A stretch of 11,620 nucleotides of DNA from an uncultured bacterium (lineage in GTDB: Bacteria > Cyanobacteriota > Vampirovibrionia > Gastranaerophilales > Gastranaerophilaceae). The DNA is taken from NCBI GenBank assembly GCA_949299435.1, contig CASGAK010000034.1, forward strand, positions 1-11,620, given 5' to 3'. Within the stretch, counting starts at the first letter, position 1. Each line of letters starts with the position of its first letter. The notes beneath the pieces are model-generated. The model did no database searches. It was not told where the DNA came from and saw only the letters and a program-made list of their open reading frames with translations. Both the position numbers and the translations under genes were made by a program. Positions 1 through 6,664 of this stretch are shown one piece after another.

Positions 1-74
1 TCCCATCGTCTAGAGGCCTAGGACAACACCCTTTCACGGTGTAGACGGGGATTCGAATTCCCCTGGGAGTACCA
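1..74 (+). tRNA. tRNA-Glu (anticodon UUC), lacking its first two bases
   Basis: The sequence folds as a tRNA. The 3' acceptor strand TGGGAGT (64-70) pairs with 5' bases of which only TCCCA (1-5) lie in the window, so two bases are cut off by the window edge. The anticodon stem ACACC (26-30)/GGTGT (38-42) encloses loop CTTTCAC, giving anticodon TTC at 33-35 (glutamate). The T arm GGGGA-TTCGAAT-TCCCC is at 47-63. The discriminator A71 and an encoded CCA (72-74) follow. It delivers glutamate for GAA/GAG codons. Confidence 0.96.
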
Positions 75-82
75 TTTAAGAC

Positions 83-107
83 AAGCGGTTATTATACCGC
101 TTTTTTT
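83..107 (+). terminator. Rho-independent terminator of the tRNA-Glu transcript
   Basis: A 7-bp stem AAGCGGT (83-89)/ACCGCTT (96-102) with a 6-base loop is followed by an unbroken T run. It lies nine bases after the tRNA CCA, so it ends the tRNA transcript and insulates it from the phosphoesterase gene. Confidence 0.85.
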
Positions 108-123
108 GTGCTTTATTTCTATT

Positions 124-129
124 TATAAT
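124..129 (+). promoter_or_regulatory. Possible -10 box for the phosphoesterase gene
   Basis: A perfect TATAAT lies 35 bases before the ATG at 164. No good -35 box is found 16-18 bases upstream, where the T run of the terminator sits. In DNA this AT-rich a TATAAT is expected by chance, so this is only a candidate. Confidence 0.25.
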
Positions 130-163
130 TGAATTTTGTATTTTTTTATATTAGTTTGTTGGT

Positions 164-793
164 ATGACTAGATTAATCGGAATATCTGATATACATGGAG
201 AGTATGAAAAACTCTGTGCTGTTTTAGAAAAAATATCCCCTGAAAAAAATGATACTATCATTTTTATGGGTGATTACATTGATAGAGGGGATAAATCAAA
301 AGAAGTTGTTGAAAAAATTATTTCCATGCAGCATGTTTGCAATTGTATTTACCTTATCGGATCGCATGAGTATGCCCTTTTGCATGCGGAGTCTGATGAA
401 TATTATAACTATTTGTTTTGGAATTACGGCGGACCAAAGACTGTTGAAAGTTATGGAAGTTTTGAAAATATCTTAAAATTTCATGGTGATTTCTTCAGGA
501 ATTTAAAATATTTTTACAAAAAAGACAATTATTTATTTATCCATGCCGGTATCAGAAAAGGCATTTCCCTCGAAAAACAAAATGAAGTTGACATGGTATA
601 TATAAGAAAAGATTTCTACAACTACAGGCATTATTTACCTTATAAAATTATTTTCGGGCACACAGAATTTGATAAGCCTATGGTACAAGAAGATAAAATA
701 TGTATCGACACAGGTTGTGGAAAATACAAAAATGCACCGCTTACTGCCATTGTATGTGAAAACGGTAAGGAATATTTTGTTAATTCTATTTAG
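164..793 (+). CDS. PPP-family metallophosphoesterase (Ser/Thr phosphatase or Ap4A-hydrolase-like)
   Basis: This 209-residue soluble protein has the two-metal phosphoesterase motifs in order: SDIHG (D9, H11), GDYIDRG (D37, R41), a GNHE-position motif that reads GSHE (66-69), FIHAG (H127) and FGHT (H166), followed by IDTGC (181-185). The order and length fit the compact bacterial/phage PPP enzymes such as PrpE and the PrpA/lambda phosphatase group, which hydrolyse phosphoserine/threonine/tyrosine or symmetrical dinucleoside tetraphosphates. Serine replaces the metal-bridging asparagine of GNHE, which is unusual (see findings). There is no signal peptide, so it is cytoplasmic. The ATG start places the first motif at residue 8 as usual, but the Shine-Dalgarno is weak. 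It stands alone after the tRNA terminator and converges on the VWA genes with an 8-base gap. The substrate cannot be told from sequence. Confidence 0.88.
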   Translation: MTRLIGISDIHGEYEKLCAVLEKISPEKNDTIIFMGDYIDRGDKSKEVVEKIISMQHVCNCIYLIGSHEYALLHAESDEYYNYLFWNYGGPKTVESYGSFENILKFHGDFFRNLKYFYKKDNYLFIHAGIRKGISLEKQNEVDMVYIRKDFYNYRHYLPYKIIFGHTEFDKPMVQEDKICIDTGCGKYKNAPLTAIVCENGKEYFVNSI

Positions 794-801
794 GCAGAGA
801 A

Positions 802-1677
802 TTAAAATTTAATAAATTTATATCCTCTGTTTTTATTCGAATTTTCTTGCTGTTGATTTTGGGGATTAATTTGTATTTGAGATTGATTTGAATTTTGAAT
901 TTTTATAGAATTCTTACCTGACCTTGCATTTTCAACTGTACCGCGAGGTACTTCAAAAGCATCTTCCAATGCCATTTCTAATTTTTTTATATCTCCATAA
1001 GTTATATTAAATGTTCCACCAGTTTCATTAGAAAGACATCTTATTGAGGTATCGCTACCCATTTGAATTACGTCGATTTGGATATCATTTCTTGTTTTCA
1101 TCAACTGTTTTATATAAGCACAAGGATTTCCTCCACAACTATCAGCTCCATCTGTTATTAGGATTATCTTTTTTCGCTGGGATACATTTTTTCCATCTGA
1201 ACTTACTATTTTTAAATTTCTGAAATCCTTTTCAACTGTTTCTCTCAATGCAAATTCTAAGGGGGTATTACCGCCATATACTGATTTTTGTAGTCCGTTC
1301 AGTATATTAACTTGGTTTTCTTTTTTAAAATATGCTACAAGTCGAGTTGCTTTACAGCTTTGCATATATGAATAATCTCCGATAGGAGGCTCTCCAAATA
1401 CTCTCAATGCTACAGATGTGGTCTGAGGAATTTTCGGCAGAATATATTGTAACATCATTGCTGTTTGATTCAACCATCTAATCATACTTGCAGAATAATC
1501 AACTAAAAGTTCAACAGCTTCGCCTTCTATATTTGCTCTTTTGGGACTTTGCACGATTTGTACCTGTTTATATGTCGTAGGAGTATATACACTGTATTTT
1601 TCAGCTAAAGTCCTTTGATTAGAGGTTAATAATATTAGCATAGATATTAAAGCTGTTATATATATTTTCTTTTTCAC
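802..1677 (-). CDS. Exported von Willebrand factor A domain protein (paralog 1)
   Basis: This 291-residue protein starts with a signal peptide (MKKK, hydrophobic 5-18, likely cleavage near residue 25, 'TLA/EK'). A VWA domain spans about 54-245. The MIDAS metal-site residues are present: DYSAS (D60, S62, S64), T138 in GGNTPLE, and D176 in ITDG. Cysteines 108, 181, 186 and 214 match positions in both neighbouring paralogs. The 'DSCGGNPC' loop after the MIDAS aspartate is a recurring feature of one bacterial VWA group. VWA MIDAS domains usually bind protein ligands through a divalent metal. An Asn/Gln-rich linker (255-283) leads to the shared tail RGYKFIKF at the very C-terminus. The start is GTG, chosen because GAGGG (1682-1686) lies four bases upstream. 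It follows paralog 2 by 14 bases, so the two form an operon. Ligand unknown. Confidence 0.85.
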   Translation of the reverse strand: MKKKIYITALISMLILLTSNQRTLAEKYSVYTPTTYKQVQIVQSPKRANIEGEAVELLVDYSASMIRWLNQTAMMLQYILPKIPQTTSVALRVFGEPPIGDYSYMQSCKATRLVAYFKKENQVNILNGLQKSVYGGNTPLEFALRETVEKDFRNLKIVSSDGKNVSQRKKIILITDGADSCGGNPCAYIKQLMKTRNDIQIDVIQMGSDTSIRCLSNETGGTFNITYGDIKKLEMALEDAFEVPRGTVENARSGKNSIKIQNSNQSQIQINPQNQQQENSNKNRGYKFIKF

Positions 1678-1691
1678 AATACCCTCAATTT

Positions 1692-2579
1692 CTATAAATC
1701 CAAAAATTTATATCCGCGAGCTTTGTCTGCTGTGCCTTTGGGAACTTCAAAAGTTTCTTCAAGGGCATCTATTAAGGAGTTTTCTTCTACAGTATAATAT
1801 TTCCCGCCTGTAGCATCTGTCAGACATTTTAGACTATCATTATGCCCGATTGTTATTATATCAATCTGAATATCTTTTACTTGTTTTATATATTCACAAG
1901 GCTTGCCGCCACAAGTATCAACACCATCGGTTATCATGATTATCTTTTTTCTGCCTTTTATAGCTTTTATATCTTGAACAGCCTTTTTTAGGGCCAATTC
2001 TATCGGAGTTGCATTTCCTATTCGCATTTTTTTGAATGATGTTATTATAGAATTAGAATTATTTTTACTGAATGGTACCAGCAATTGTGTATTTACACAG
2101 TCCTCATTACATTTCATTGTGATTTGCTCTGTTTTGGGCTTTGTTACATAACATAATCCCTTATTACATAAATCTTGCTCTGCTAATTTTAATTTTCTGC
2201 ACTCACTTATATTTGATAATTTACTTGAGCAATTAATGTTAGCCATTTTTCTCTTTAGTTCTGCGTATTCAGGTGTATATTCCAAAATATTTTTAGATAT
2301 TGTCATATTTACTGTACAGTTACTATTTGTAGAAATTTTTGAATGCTCTTGAGCTTGTCCAAATACCCTCATTGCTTTTTGGGTATTTTTTAATTTAGGC
2401 AGTATCTCAAATAATGCCTTTTGTGAAATTTGAAGATATGGAGACATACTACCCGAAAAATCCACTAGTAACTCCACCGCAGCAAGAGGCTCTTTGTTTT
2501 TTATATTTGACGATGCGGCATAAGCTGCACTATAAGCAGATATAATAAATAACAATAAAACTATATATAACTTTTTCAT
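1692..2579 (-). CDS. Exported VWA protein with a cysteine-rich insertion (paralog 2)
   Basis: This protein has 295 residues from the ATG at 2579. That start is preferred over an in-frame TTG at 2591 because GGAGG (2585-2589) sits five bases upstream and the signal peptide MKKLYIVLLLFIIS then begins properly. Cleavage is likely near residue 21 (AYA/AS). The VWA domain carries MIDAS residues D40, S42, S44 (DFSGS), T191 and D218 (ITDG). Between the second strand (RVFG, 71-74) and the GNATP loop it holds about 70 residues more than its two paralogs. That insert contains cysteines 88, 117, 127, 138, 143 and 157, in addition to the family cysteines 161, 223, 228 and 252. The C-terminus is RGYKFLDL, matching the paralogs' tails. 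It lacks their VYTPxxYKQ segment after the signal peptide. Likely periplasmic or surface-exposed; ligand unknown. Confidence 0.85.
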   Translation of the reverse strand: MKKLYIVLLLFIISAYSAAYAASSNIKNKEPLAAVELLVDFSGSMSPYLQISQKALFEILPKLKNTQKAMRVFGQAQEHSKISTNSNCTVNMTISKNILEYTPEYAELKRKMANINCSSKLSNISECRKLKLAEQDLCNKGLCYVTKPKTEQITMKCNEDCVNTQLLVPFSKNNSNSIITSFKKMRIGNATPIELALKKAVQDIKAIKGRKKIIMITDGVDTCGGKPCEYIKQVKDIQIDIITIGHNDSLKCLTDATGGKYYTVEENSLIDALEETFEVPKGTADKARGYKFLDL

Positions 2580-2584
2580 CGAAA

Positions 2585-2589
2585 CCTCC
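2585..2589 (-). promoter_or_regulatory. Ribosome binding site fixing the start of VWA paralog 2
   Basis: GGAGG on the minus strand lies five bases before the ATG at 2579. It overlaps the alternative TTG start at 2591, which would therefore have no binding site of its own. Confidence 0.75.
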
Positions 2590-2595
2590 AACGTT

Positions 2596-2624
2596 ATTAT
2601 ATAGTTTTTTTATTATATTTGCAA
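2596..2624 (-). promoter_or_regulatory. Sigma-70-type promoter for VWA paralogs 2 and 1
   Basis: On the minus strand TTGCAA (2624-2619) is followed after exactly 17 bases by a perfect TATAAT (2601-2596). This is the best promoter match in the window. The predicted transcript start near 2589 falls on the Shine-Dalgarno itself, giving a leader of only about 10 bases. It would let paralogs 2 and 1 be transcribed independently of paralog 3. Confidence 0.6.
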
Positions 2625-2641
2625 ACTCAACAATTTAACAT

Positions 2642-2770
2642 ATGAAGGAATTCTTTTATTTTCAAGATTTGGATAAGCGTAAATTCTTTATACAAAATTG
2701 CTTTAATAGCAGACCTTTGCTCCCTGAAAGCCTTGCTCAAATAGCTTATCGAAAGACTTTCTTGGACTAA
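2642..2770 (+). CDS. Possible 42-residue small protein between VWA genes (doubtful)
   Basis: An ATG-to-TAA frame of 42 codons runs antisense to its neighbours in the gap between VWA paralogs 3 and 2. It reads as a plausible soluble peptide (begins MKEFFYFQDLDKRKFF, ends RKTFLD) with mixed charged and aromatic residues. No Shine-Dalgarno precedes the ATG and no promoter is evident, and a frame this long can occur by chance. It may be a real small gene, a fragment of a lost gene, or nothing. I recognise no family. Confidence 0.22.
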   Translation: MKEFFYFQDLDKRKFFIQNCFNSRPLLPESLAQIAYRKTFLD

Positions 2771-3643
2771 TTAAAATTTTACATACTTATATCTATCTGC
2801 TAAAGGTTTATTTTGCTTGTATTGAGGTGTTTTTTGCTTATATGCCGGTGCTTTTTGTTGTGCTACGGGTGTCCTTTCTTTGTATGTAAGAACTTTTTTA
2901 TGACGTTGGAATTCGACAGGTTTTTTAGATACATTTAAAGTCTTTTCAAATGCTACTTCCAATTTTTTTCGTTCGCCTTCAACTTTATAAAAAGTTCCAC
3001 CTGTAAGGTCTGCTAAGCAAGCTAATTTAGTATCATTACCTATTTGTACAACATCTATTTGAATATCCTTCCTTTTTTTCATAATATTTCTTATGTAAGC
3101 ACAAGGATCTCCACCGCAGTTTTCGCCACCATCAGTTACCAAAACTATTTTTTTCTTTTTATATCTATTGTAGTTACGCAGATTTGCAAAGTCTTTCTCG
3201 ATAGTTTCGCGTAAACCGAATTCTATAGGTGTTACACCCCCTAGTCTACTTGTTGCAAGTCCTTTTAATATTTTATCCTGATTACTGTCTGATGCTGCGA
3301 CAACTTGTCTTGATGCTCTACAGGCAGCATCTTGATATCCATAACGATCACTTGGAGCTTCACCAAATACTCTTAGCGATACGGAAGATGATTGTATTAT
3401 TTTTGGTAGTATAAATTGCAATGTATCTTTTGCTACTGTAATCCATGTACTCATACTGCCAGAATAATCTACTAATAATTGTATAACTTGACCATTGGCT
3501 GCTCTTGGTTGAACCGGATTATTATATCTGTGCAACTGCTTATAACCATCAGGAGTATATACCTCAAACCTGCCCGCATAAACAGGCATACTAAATTCAC
3601 AAATAATAAACAATGACAGTAATAATATAACAATCTTTTTCAA
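2771..3643 (-). CDS. Exported von Willebrand factor A domain protein (paralog 3)
   Basis: This 290-residue protein has a signal peptide (MKKIVILLLSLFIIC, likely cleavage after VYA at 23). The VWA domain covers about 53-240, with MIDAS residues D59, S61, S63 (DYSGS), T138 (GGVTPIE) and D171 (VTDG). Cysteines 108, 176, 181 and 209 align with paralog 1, including the NCGGDPC loop. After the signal peptide it shares VYTPxxYKQ (28-36) with paralog 1. The tail (253-280) carries degenerate repeats YKERTP, YKQKTP and YKQNKP, then the family ending RYKYVKF. The start is TTG: GGAGGT (3647-3652) lies three bases upstream and no ATG is suitably placed. It is the first of the three minus-strand VWA genes, is separated from paralog 2 by about 190 bases, and is divergent from the four-gene operon starting at 3782. 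Function unknown beyond probable metal-dependent protein binding. Confidence 0.85.
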   Translation of the reverse strand: MKKIVILLLSLFIICEFSMPVYAGRFEVYTPDGYKQLHRYNNPVQPRAANGQVIQLLVDYSGSMSTWITVAKDTLQFILPKIIQSSSVSLRVFGEAPSDRYGYQDAACRASRQVVAASDSNQDKILKGLATSRLGGVTPIEFGLRETIEKDFANLRNYNRYKKKKIVLVTDGGENCGGDPCAYIRNIMKKRKDIQIDVVQIGNDTKLACLADLTGGTFYKVEGERKKLEVAFEKTLNVSKKPVEFQRHKKVLTYKERTPVAQQKAPAYKQKTPQYKQNKPLADRYKYVKF

Positions 3644-3646
3644 AAG

Positions 3647-3652
3647 ACCTCC
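3647..3652 (-). promoter_or_regulatory. Strong ribosome binding site for the TTG start of VWA paralog 3
   Basis: GGAGGT on the minus strand ends three bases before the TTG at 3643, and the codons after the TTG begin a signal peptide. This supports TTG as the genuine start. Confidence 0.75.
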
Positions 3653-3709
3653 AATATTTTTCCTTTTAAAATTCCCTATAAATATATAAAGTAAAAATTG
3701 AACTAATTA

Positions 3710-3736
3710 TTTACAAAATCGTTAACTATATATAAA
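3710..3736 (+). promoter_or_regulatory. Candidate promoter for the four-gene envelope operon
   Basis: TTTACA (3710-3715) and TATAAA (3731-3736) are spaced 15 bases apart, slightly short of the ideal. The predicted transcript start is near 3743, which rules out the in-frame TTG at 3743 as a start codon and favours an ATG at 3761-3788. The same AT-rich gap must also hold the divergent promoter for VWA paralog 3, for which I could not settle on boxes. Confidence 0.4.
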
Positions 3737-3781
3737 GTTTTATTGCAAAACGAGCCATATATGTTTATAATGCTTTATAAG

Positions 3782-5041
3782 ATGAAGATGAAAAAGTTTT
3801 TTATACTTTTAATGACTTTGTTTATAACTACATCAACAGTATTGGCTGCTGATATCTCGAAGCTGTACAAAATAAAAGATACAACTCCTGATAAGGTTAA
3901 AAAAATTCTTACACCATATCTGAAAAGGTTATATCCGAATTCTATTCAAAATAATGATTATTATATTTTGGAAACTTCTGACAAAAAATATTTTTATGTA
4001 GTGATAATATCTTCAAAAGATGATGTTTGCTATTTTTACTATATGTCGAACAACGAAGATGAAGAATTACGGAAAAACATTTTAAAGACTCTTAAAAATA
4101 ATGATTTCAGACCCAAAAAAGTATTAAACTCAAGTCTAAAAAGTTTTTACTATGGTGAAGCCTATACACAACTTGCACACAGTAACGTAAAAATAAATTT
4201 ACGCTCAACTCATGAAATCCCCCAAGAGTCACAACCACTAATAGATCCTGCAAATATTAATTACGATTTCAGTGATGAGGCTCAGGCAAGATTTGACGGG
4301 CAGAGCACCCCGCAACAAGGAAATATAATTACATTAACCCAGCCTCAGTATAACGAACCACCGATTGTACTTGAATCGAGTTCGGTAAAACTCCCAAGAA
4401 TCGGAGGTACTAATGACAATATACCTTACAATGCCCCTGTATACAATCAAAGGATAACACAAAATAATTATCAAAATTCTGAAAGTGTTCTCTCCGGTAG
4501 TGTTGTGTATATCCAAGATGGTGCAACATTTACAGCAATGCTATTGTCAGACATAAGCTCGGACAGTCTTATAAATAATGATAGGATTAGTGCAGAATTA
4601 GATGCCGACTGGGTATACAACGGGAATTTAATTGCACCTGCTGGAAGTATTTTAAACGGAAGAGCAATTGACACTAAACAAGCAGGCTTTGCTATGGCAA
4701 ACGGACAAATAGGGCTTTTATTTGATGAAATTATGACACCTGACGGAAATATTATTCCTCTAAAGACCAACAAAGTATATATAACCGGAAATTCTACAAG
4801 GGCACTCAATATTACAAAAAGAATTGTAGGAGGTGCAGCTACAGGGCTTTTACTTTCTGCTGTATCAATGCTTTTGGGAGCTGATCCTACTACTGCCATT
4901 ATTGCAGGGACATCTGTCGGGGCTGGTGCGGGAGCTATTTCAGCCATTTCGACAAAAGGTGAAGAAATTAATTTAATCGAAGGCTCTCAACTTCAAATTA
5001 TGCTTGTGGAACCTCTTACCGTGCAAATATATCAACAATAA
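3782..5041 (+). CDS. Operon gene A: exported protein with VirB10/TrbI-like C-terminal half
   Basis: This protein has 419 residues from the ATG at 3782, chosen because it starts the signal peptide (MKMKKFFILLMTLFITT, cleavage near VLA/AD at 22-23). In-frame ATGs at 3761, 3770 and 3788 are alternatives, and none has a strong Shine-Dalgarno. An unrecognised mixed alpha/beta region (24-135) is followed by a Gln/Pro/Asn-rich disordered stretch (140-235). Residues 236-337 resemble the VirB10/TrbI beta-barrel: GATFTAMLLSDISSDS, then LIAPAGSILNGRA, then DEIMTPDGNIIPL. A glycine-rich hydrophobic hairpin (348-389) comes next, where VirB10 has its outer-membrane 'antenna'. It closes with EGSQLQIMLVEPLTV, like the terminal VirB10 strand. 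No inner-membrane anchor other than the signal sequence is seen. It is first of four genes, 15 bases before gene B. The family call is from motif memory only and could be a convergent SH3-like/barrel fold. Confidence 0.5.
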   Translation: MKMKKFFILLMTLFITTSTVLAADISKLYKIKDTTPDKVKKILTPYLKRLYPNSIQNNDYYILETSDKKYFYVVIISSKDDVCYFYYMSNNEDEELRKNILKTLKNNDFRPKKVLNSSLKSFYYGEAYTQLAHSNVKINLRSTHEIPQESQPLIDPANINYDFSDEAQARFDGQSTPQQGNIITLTQPQYNEPPIVLESSSVKLPRIGGTNDNIPYNAPVYNQRITQNNYQNSESVLSGSVVYIQDGATFTAMLLSDISSDSLINNDRISAELDADWVYNGNLIAPAGSILNGRAIDTKQAGFAMANGQIGLLFDEIMTPDGNIIPLKTNKVYITGNSTRALNITKRIVGGAATGLLLSAVSMLLGADPTTAIIAGTSVGAGAGAISAISTKGEEINLIEGSQLQIMLVEPLTVQIYQQ

Positions 5042-5056
5042 ACCGAAAGGATTTAA

Positions 5057-6664
5057 ATGACAATTGTAATCACTTCTCTAAGTAATGAAAAAACATTTAA
5101 AGAAAAAGATTTCATAATAATCGGATCAAATTCCGACTGCGATTACAAAGTTAACGTCGGATATGATTTTATGCTAACTCTGCAATATGATGAAAACTCA
5201 AATAAATGTACACTAATCAACAATTTTTCAAATCCTAAAATACTTTTTAGAGGAGAGCCGTTTAGAGGTAAAATCATATTTGAAAAATTTTGCAAAATTA
5301 AATTTGAACAAAGCGAAGAATTCATCGGAATTAAAATTTCAGACAAAGAAGCAGAATCCATAAGTAAAATTGCACAAAAAGATCTTACTCAAAAAGAAAT
5401 TTCAGAACTATACGGGAATGATATCAATACAGAAGTGCGATTAAAACTTGAAAAAAAGAAATCTGATATAGAAAAGAGCAGAGTCACTATAACAAAACAA
5501 ATTGCGTTCTCTATAAACGACTTAAAAAAACGTATATCATTAAATTTCAAAGCCGCAATCATTCTAAATATCGCCCTGATTATAAGCACGATTGTAATGA
5601 CCTTCGGTATAACAAATTATCTAATGGGCTTACCAATATCAGATACAGTTGCTTTTATGAATATGCCGACGAACATTAAAATGCTTGCATTATTTACCAT
5701 ACTGACTTATGCTGTATCATTATCTTTCAAACAGGGTATCTACTTGTATCTTCAAAATAAGGATTCAGTAAAGCCTATATATGGAGCGAAATTTGCCCAA
5801 AATTTTTTAATTTTTCTTTCTACTGTATTTATGCTTGCTTTTTATACGATAAATATGATTTATTACATGAACCCAAATGGAAGAATTTTTTACGGAGCGT
5901 TAATTTCGTTATTTTTTGTAATGCTAAATATAACAATAGCTTTTGCTTGCGGATATTTTAAATACAGCAGCCAAAAACTTTCAATGGAACTTGATAAATA
6001 CGAATACAGAGAAGATTTTGAAATAATACTCAATGAATATCAAAGCTGGATTGATATGTTTATAAATAGTCTTGGCAGCGTAAAACTAAACTATATTAAA
6101 GATAAGACTTTTACCCTGCAGCTAAAAGCATTAGCTGAAACGATTTTAGGAATTTTAACAGCACCATTTTTAGCTTATGGAGTATCCAATACTCTTGCAA
6201 TGTGTTTTCCTGAAGCTGCAGGCTGGATAAGGATTTCAGGTGTCAGATTTTCTCCTGTATTTCTTATTCTCGCGACAATGCTGATTATATTTGCATTTTT
6301 TACAATATCAAACGGATTTTTAAATATCAGAAAAATCAGCGGCTCAGATATAATCAAAATGGACGGATTCAGAAACTACTTATCTCATGGGGTTGATATA
6401 TTCGGTTTGCAAAACGTAAGAGCTTTAGAAAAAGAACGGTTAAGATTATTTATAATCGGAATTTCCATAATATTTATAGAATTTACAATGAATACATCTT
6501 TCTTTATGACAGAAATCGGAGCTGATTTAAACGGACTGTTTTTAAGTTTTGTCGCCGCCTCTGTCCCTACAGCTCTTTTGATTGCGGAAACCTACATTTT
6601 AAGCCGCACAAATTATGAATTATATGTGTGCGATTCTTTAATTTCAAAACTGGACAGAAAATGA
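5057..6664 (+). CDS. Operon gene B: polytopic membrane protein, possible degenerate FHA domain
   Basis: This 535-residue protein begins with about 95 cytoplasmic residues patterned like an FHA beta-sandwich (FIIIGSNSDCDYKV at 19-32, then alternating strands). The phosphothreonine-binding Arg and the Ser-x-x-His of true FHA domains are not present. A charged, probably coiled segment (97-160) follows. Then come about eight hydrophobic segments: roughly 166-188, 207-226, 248-268, 277-299, 355-381, 399-421, 462-482 and 492-513, with a ~55-residue charged loop at 301-354. No transporter or enzyme motif is visible and I do not recognise the family. The ATG is preceded by GAAAGGA (5045-5051) at good spacing. 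Its stop overlaps the next start as ATGA (6661-6664), which implies coupled translation with gene C. Likely the inner-membrane core of the operon's complex. Confidence 0.72.
   Translation: MTIVITSLSNEKTFKEKDFIIIGSNSDCDYKVNVGYDFMLTLQYDENSNKCTLINNFSNPKILFRGEPFRGKIIFEKFCKIKFEQSEEFIGIKISDKEAESISKIAQKDLTQKEISELYGNDINTEVRLKLEKKKSDIEKSRVTITKQIAFSINDLKKRISLNFKAAIILNIALIISTIVMTFGITNYLMGLPISDTVAFMNMPTNIKMLALFTILTYAVSLSFKQGIYLYLQNKDSVKPIYGAKFAQNFLIFLSTVFMLAFYTINMIYYMNPNGRIFYGALISLFFVMLNITIAFACGYFKYSSQKLSMELDKYEYREDFEIILNEYQSWIDMFINSLGSVKLNYIKDKTFTLQLKALAETILGILTAPFLAYGVSNTLAMCFPEAAGWIRISGVRFSPVFLILATMLIIFAFFTISNGFLNIRKISGSDIIKMDGFRNYLSHGVDIFGLQNVRALEKERLRLFIIGISIIFIEFTMNTSFFMTEIGADLNGLFLSFVAASVPTALLIAETYILSRTNYELYVCDSLISKLDRK

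Noticed and set aside
3598..3612. Lipoprotein cysteine in the signal peptide of VWA paralog 3 (FIIC)
   Set aside because: The residues before the cysteine do not fit a lipobox, and a better signal-peptidase I site (VYA) follows.
3743..3781. Longer N-terminus of gene A from the TTG at 3743
   Set aside because: The likely transcript start is at about the same base, there is no ribosome site, and the extension would place polar residues before a good signal peptide.
4471..4947. Minus-strand frame of 158 codons inside gene A
   Set aside because: It lies antisense to a region with clear protein-like motifs in gene A, has an Ile/Pro/Ala-rich composition typical of an antisense shadow, and has no ribosome site.
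6628..6660. Longer N-terminus of gene C from a GTG at 6628
   Set aside because: The ATG at 6661 overlaps the stop of gene B as ATGA and begins directly at the membrane anchor, the usual coupled arrangement.
164..6664. A phosphothreonine-signalling set: phosphatase, FHA and VWA as in TerY-type triads
   Set aside because: The VWA proteins carry signal peptides and act outside the cytoplasm, the FHA-like head lacks its binding residues, no kinase is present, and the phosphatase gene is a separate unit.
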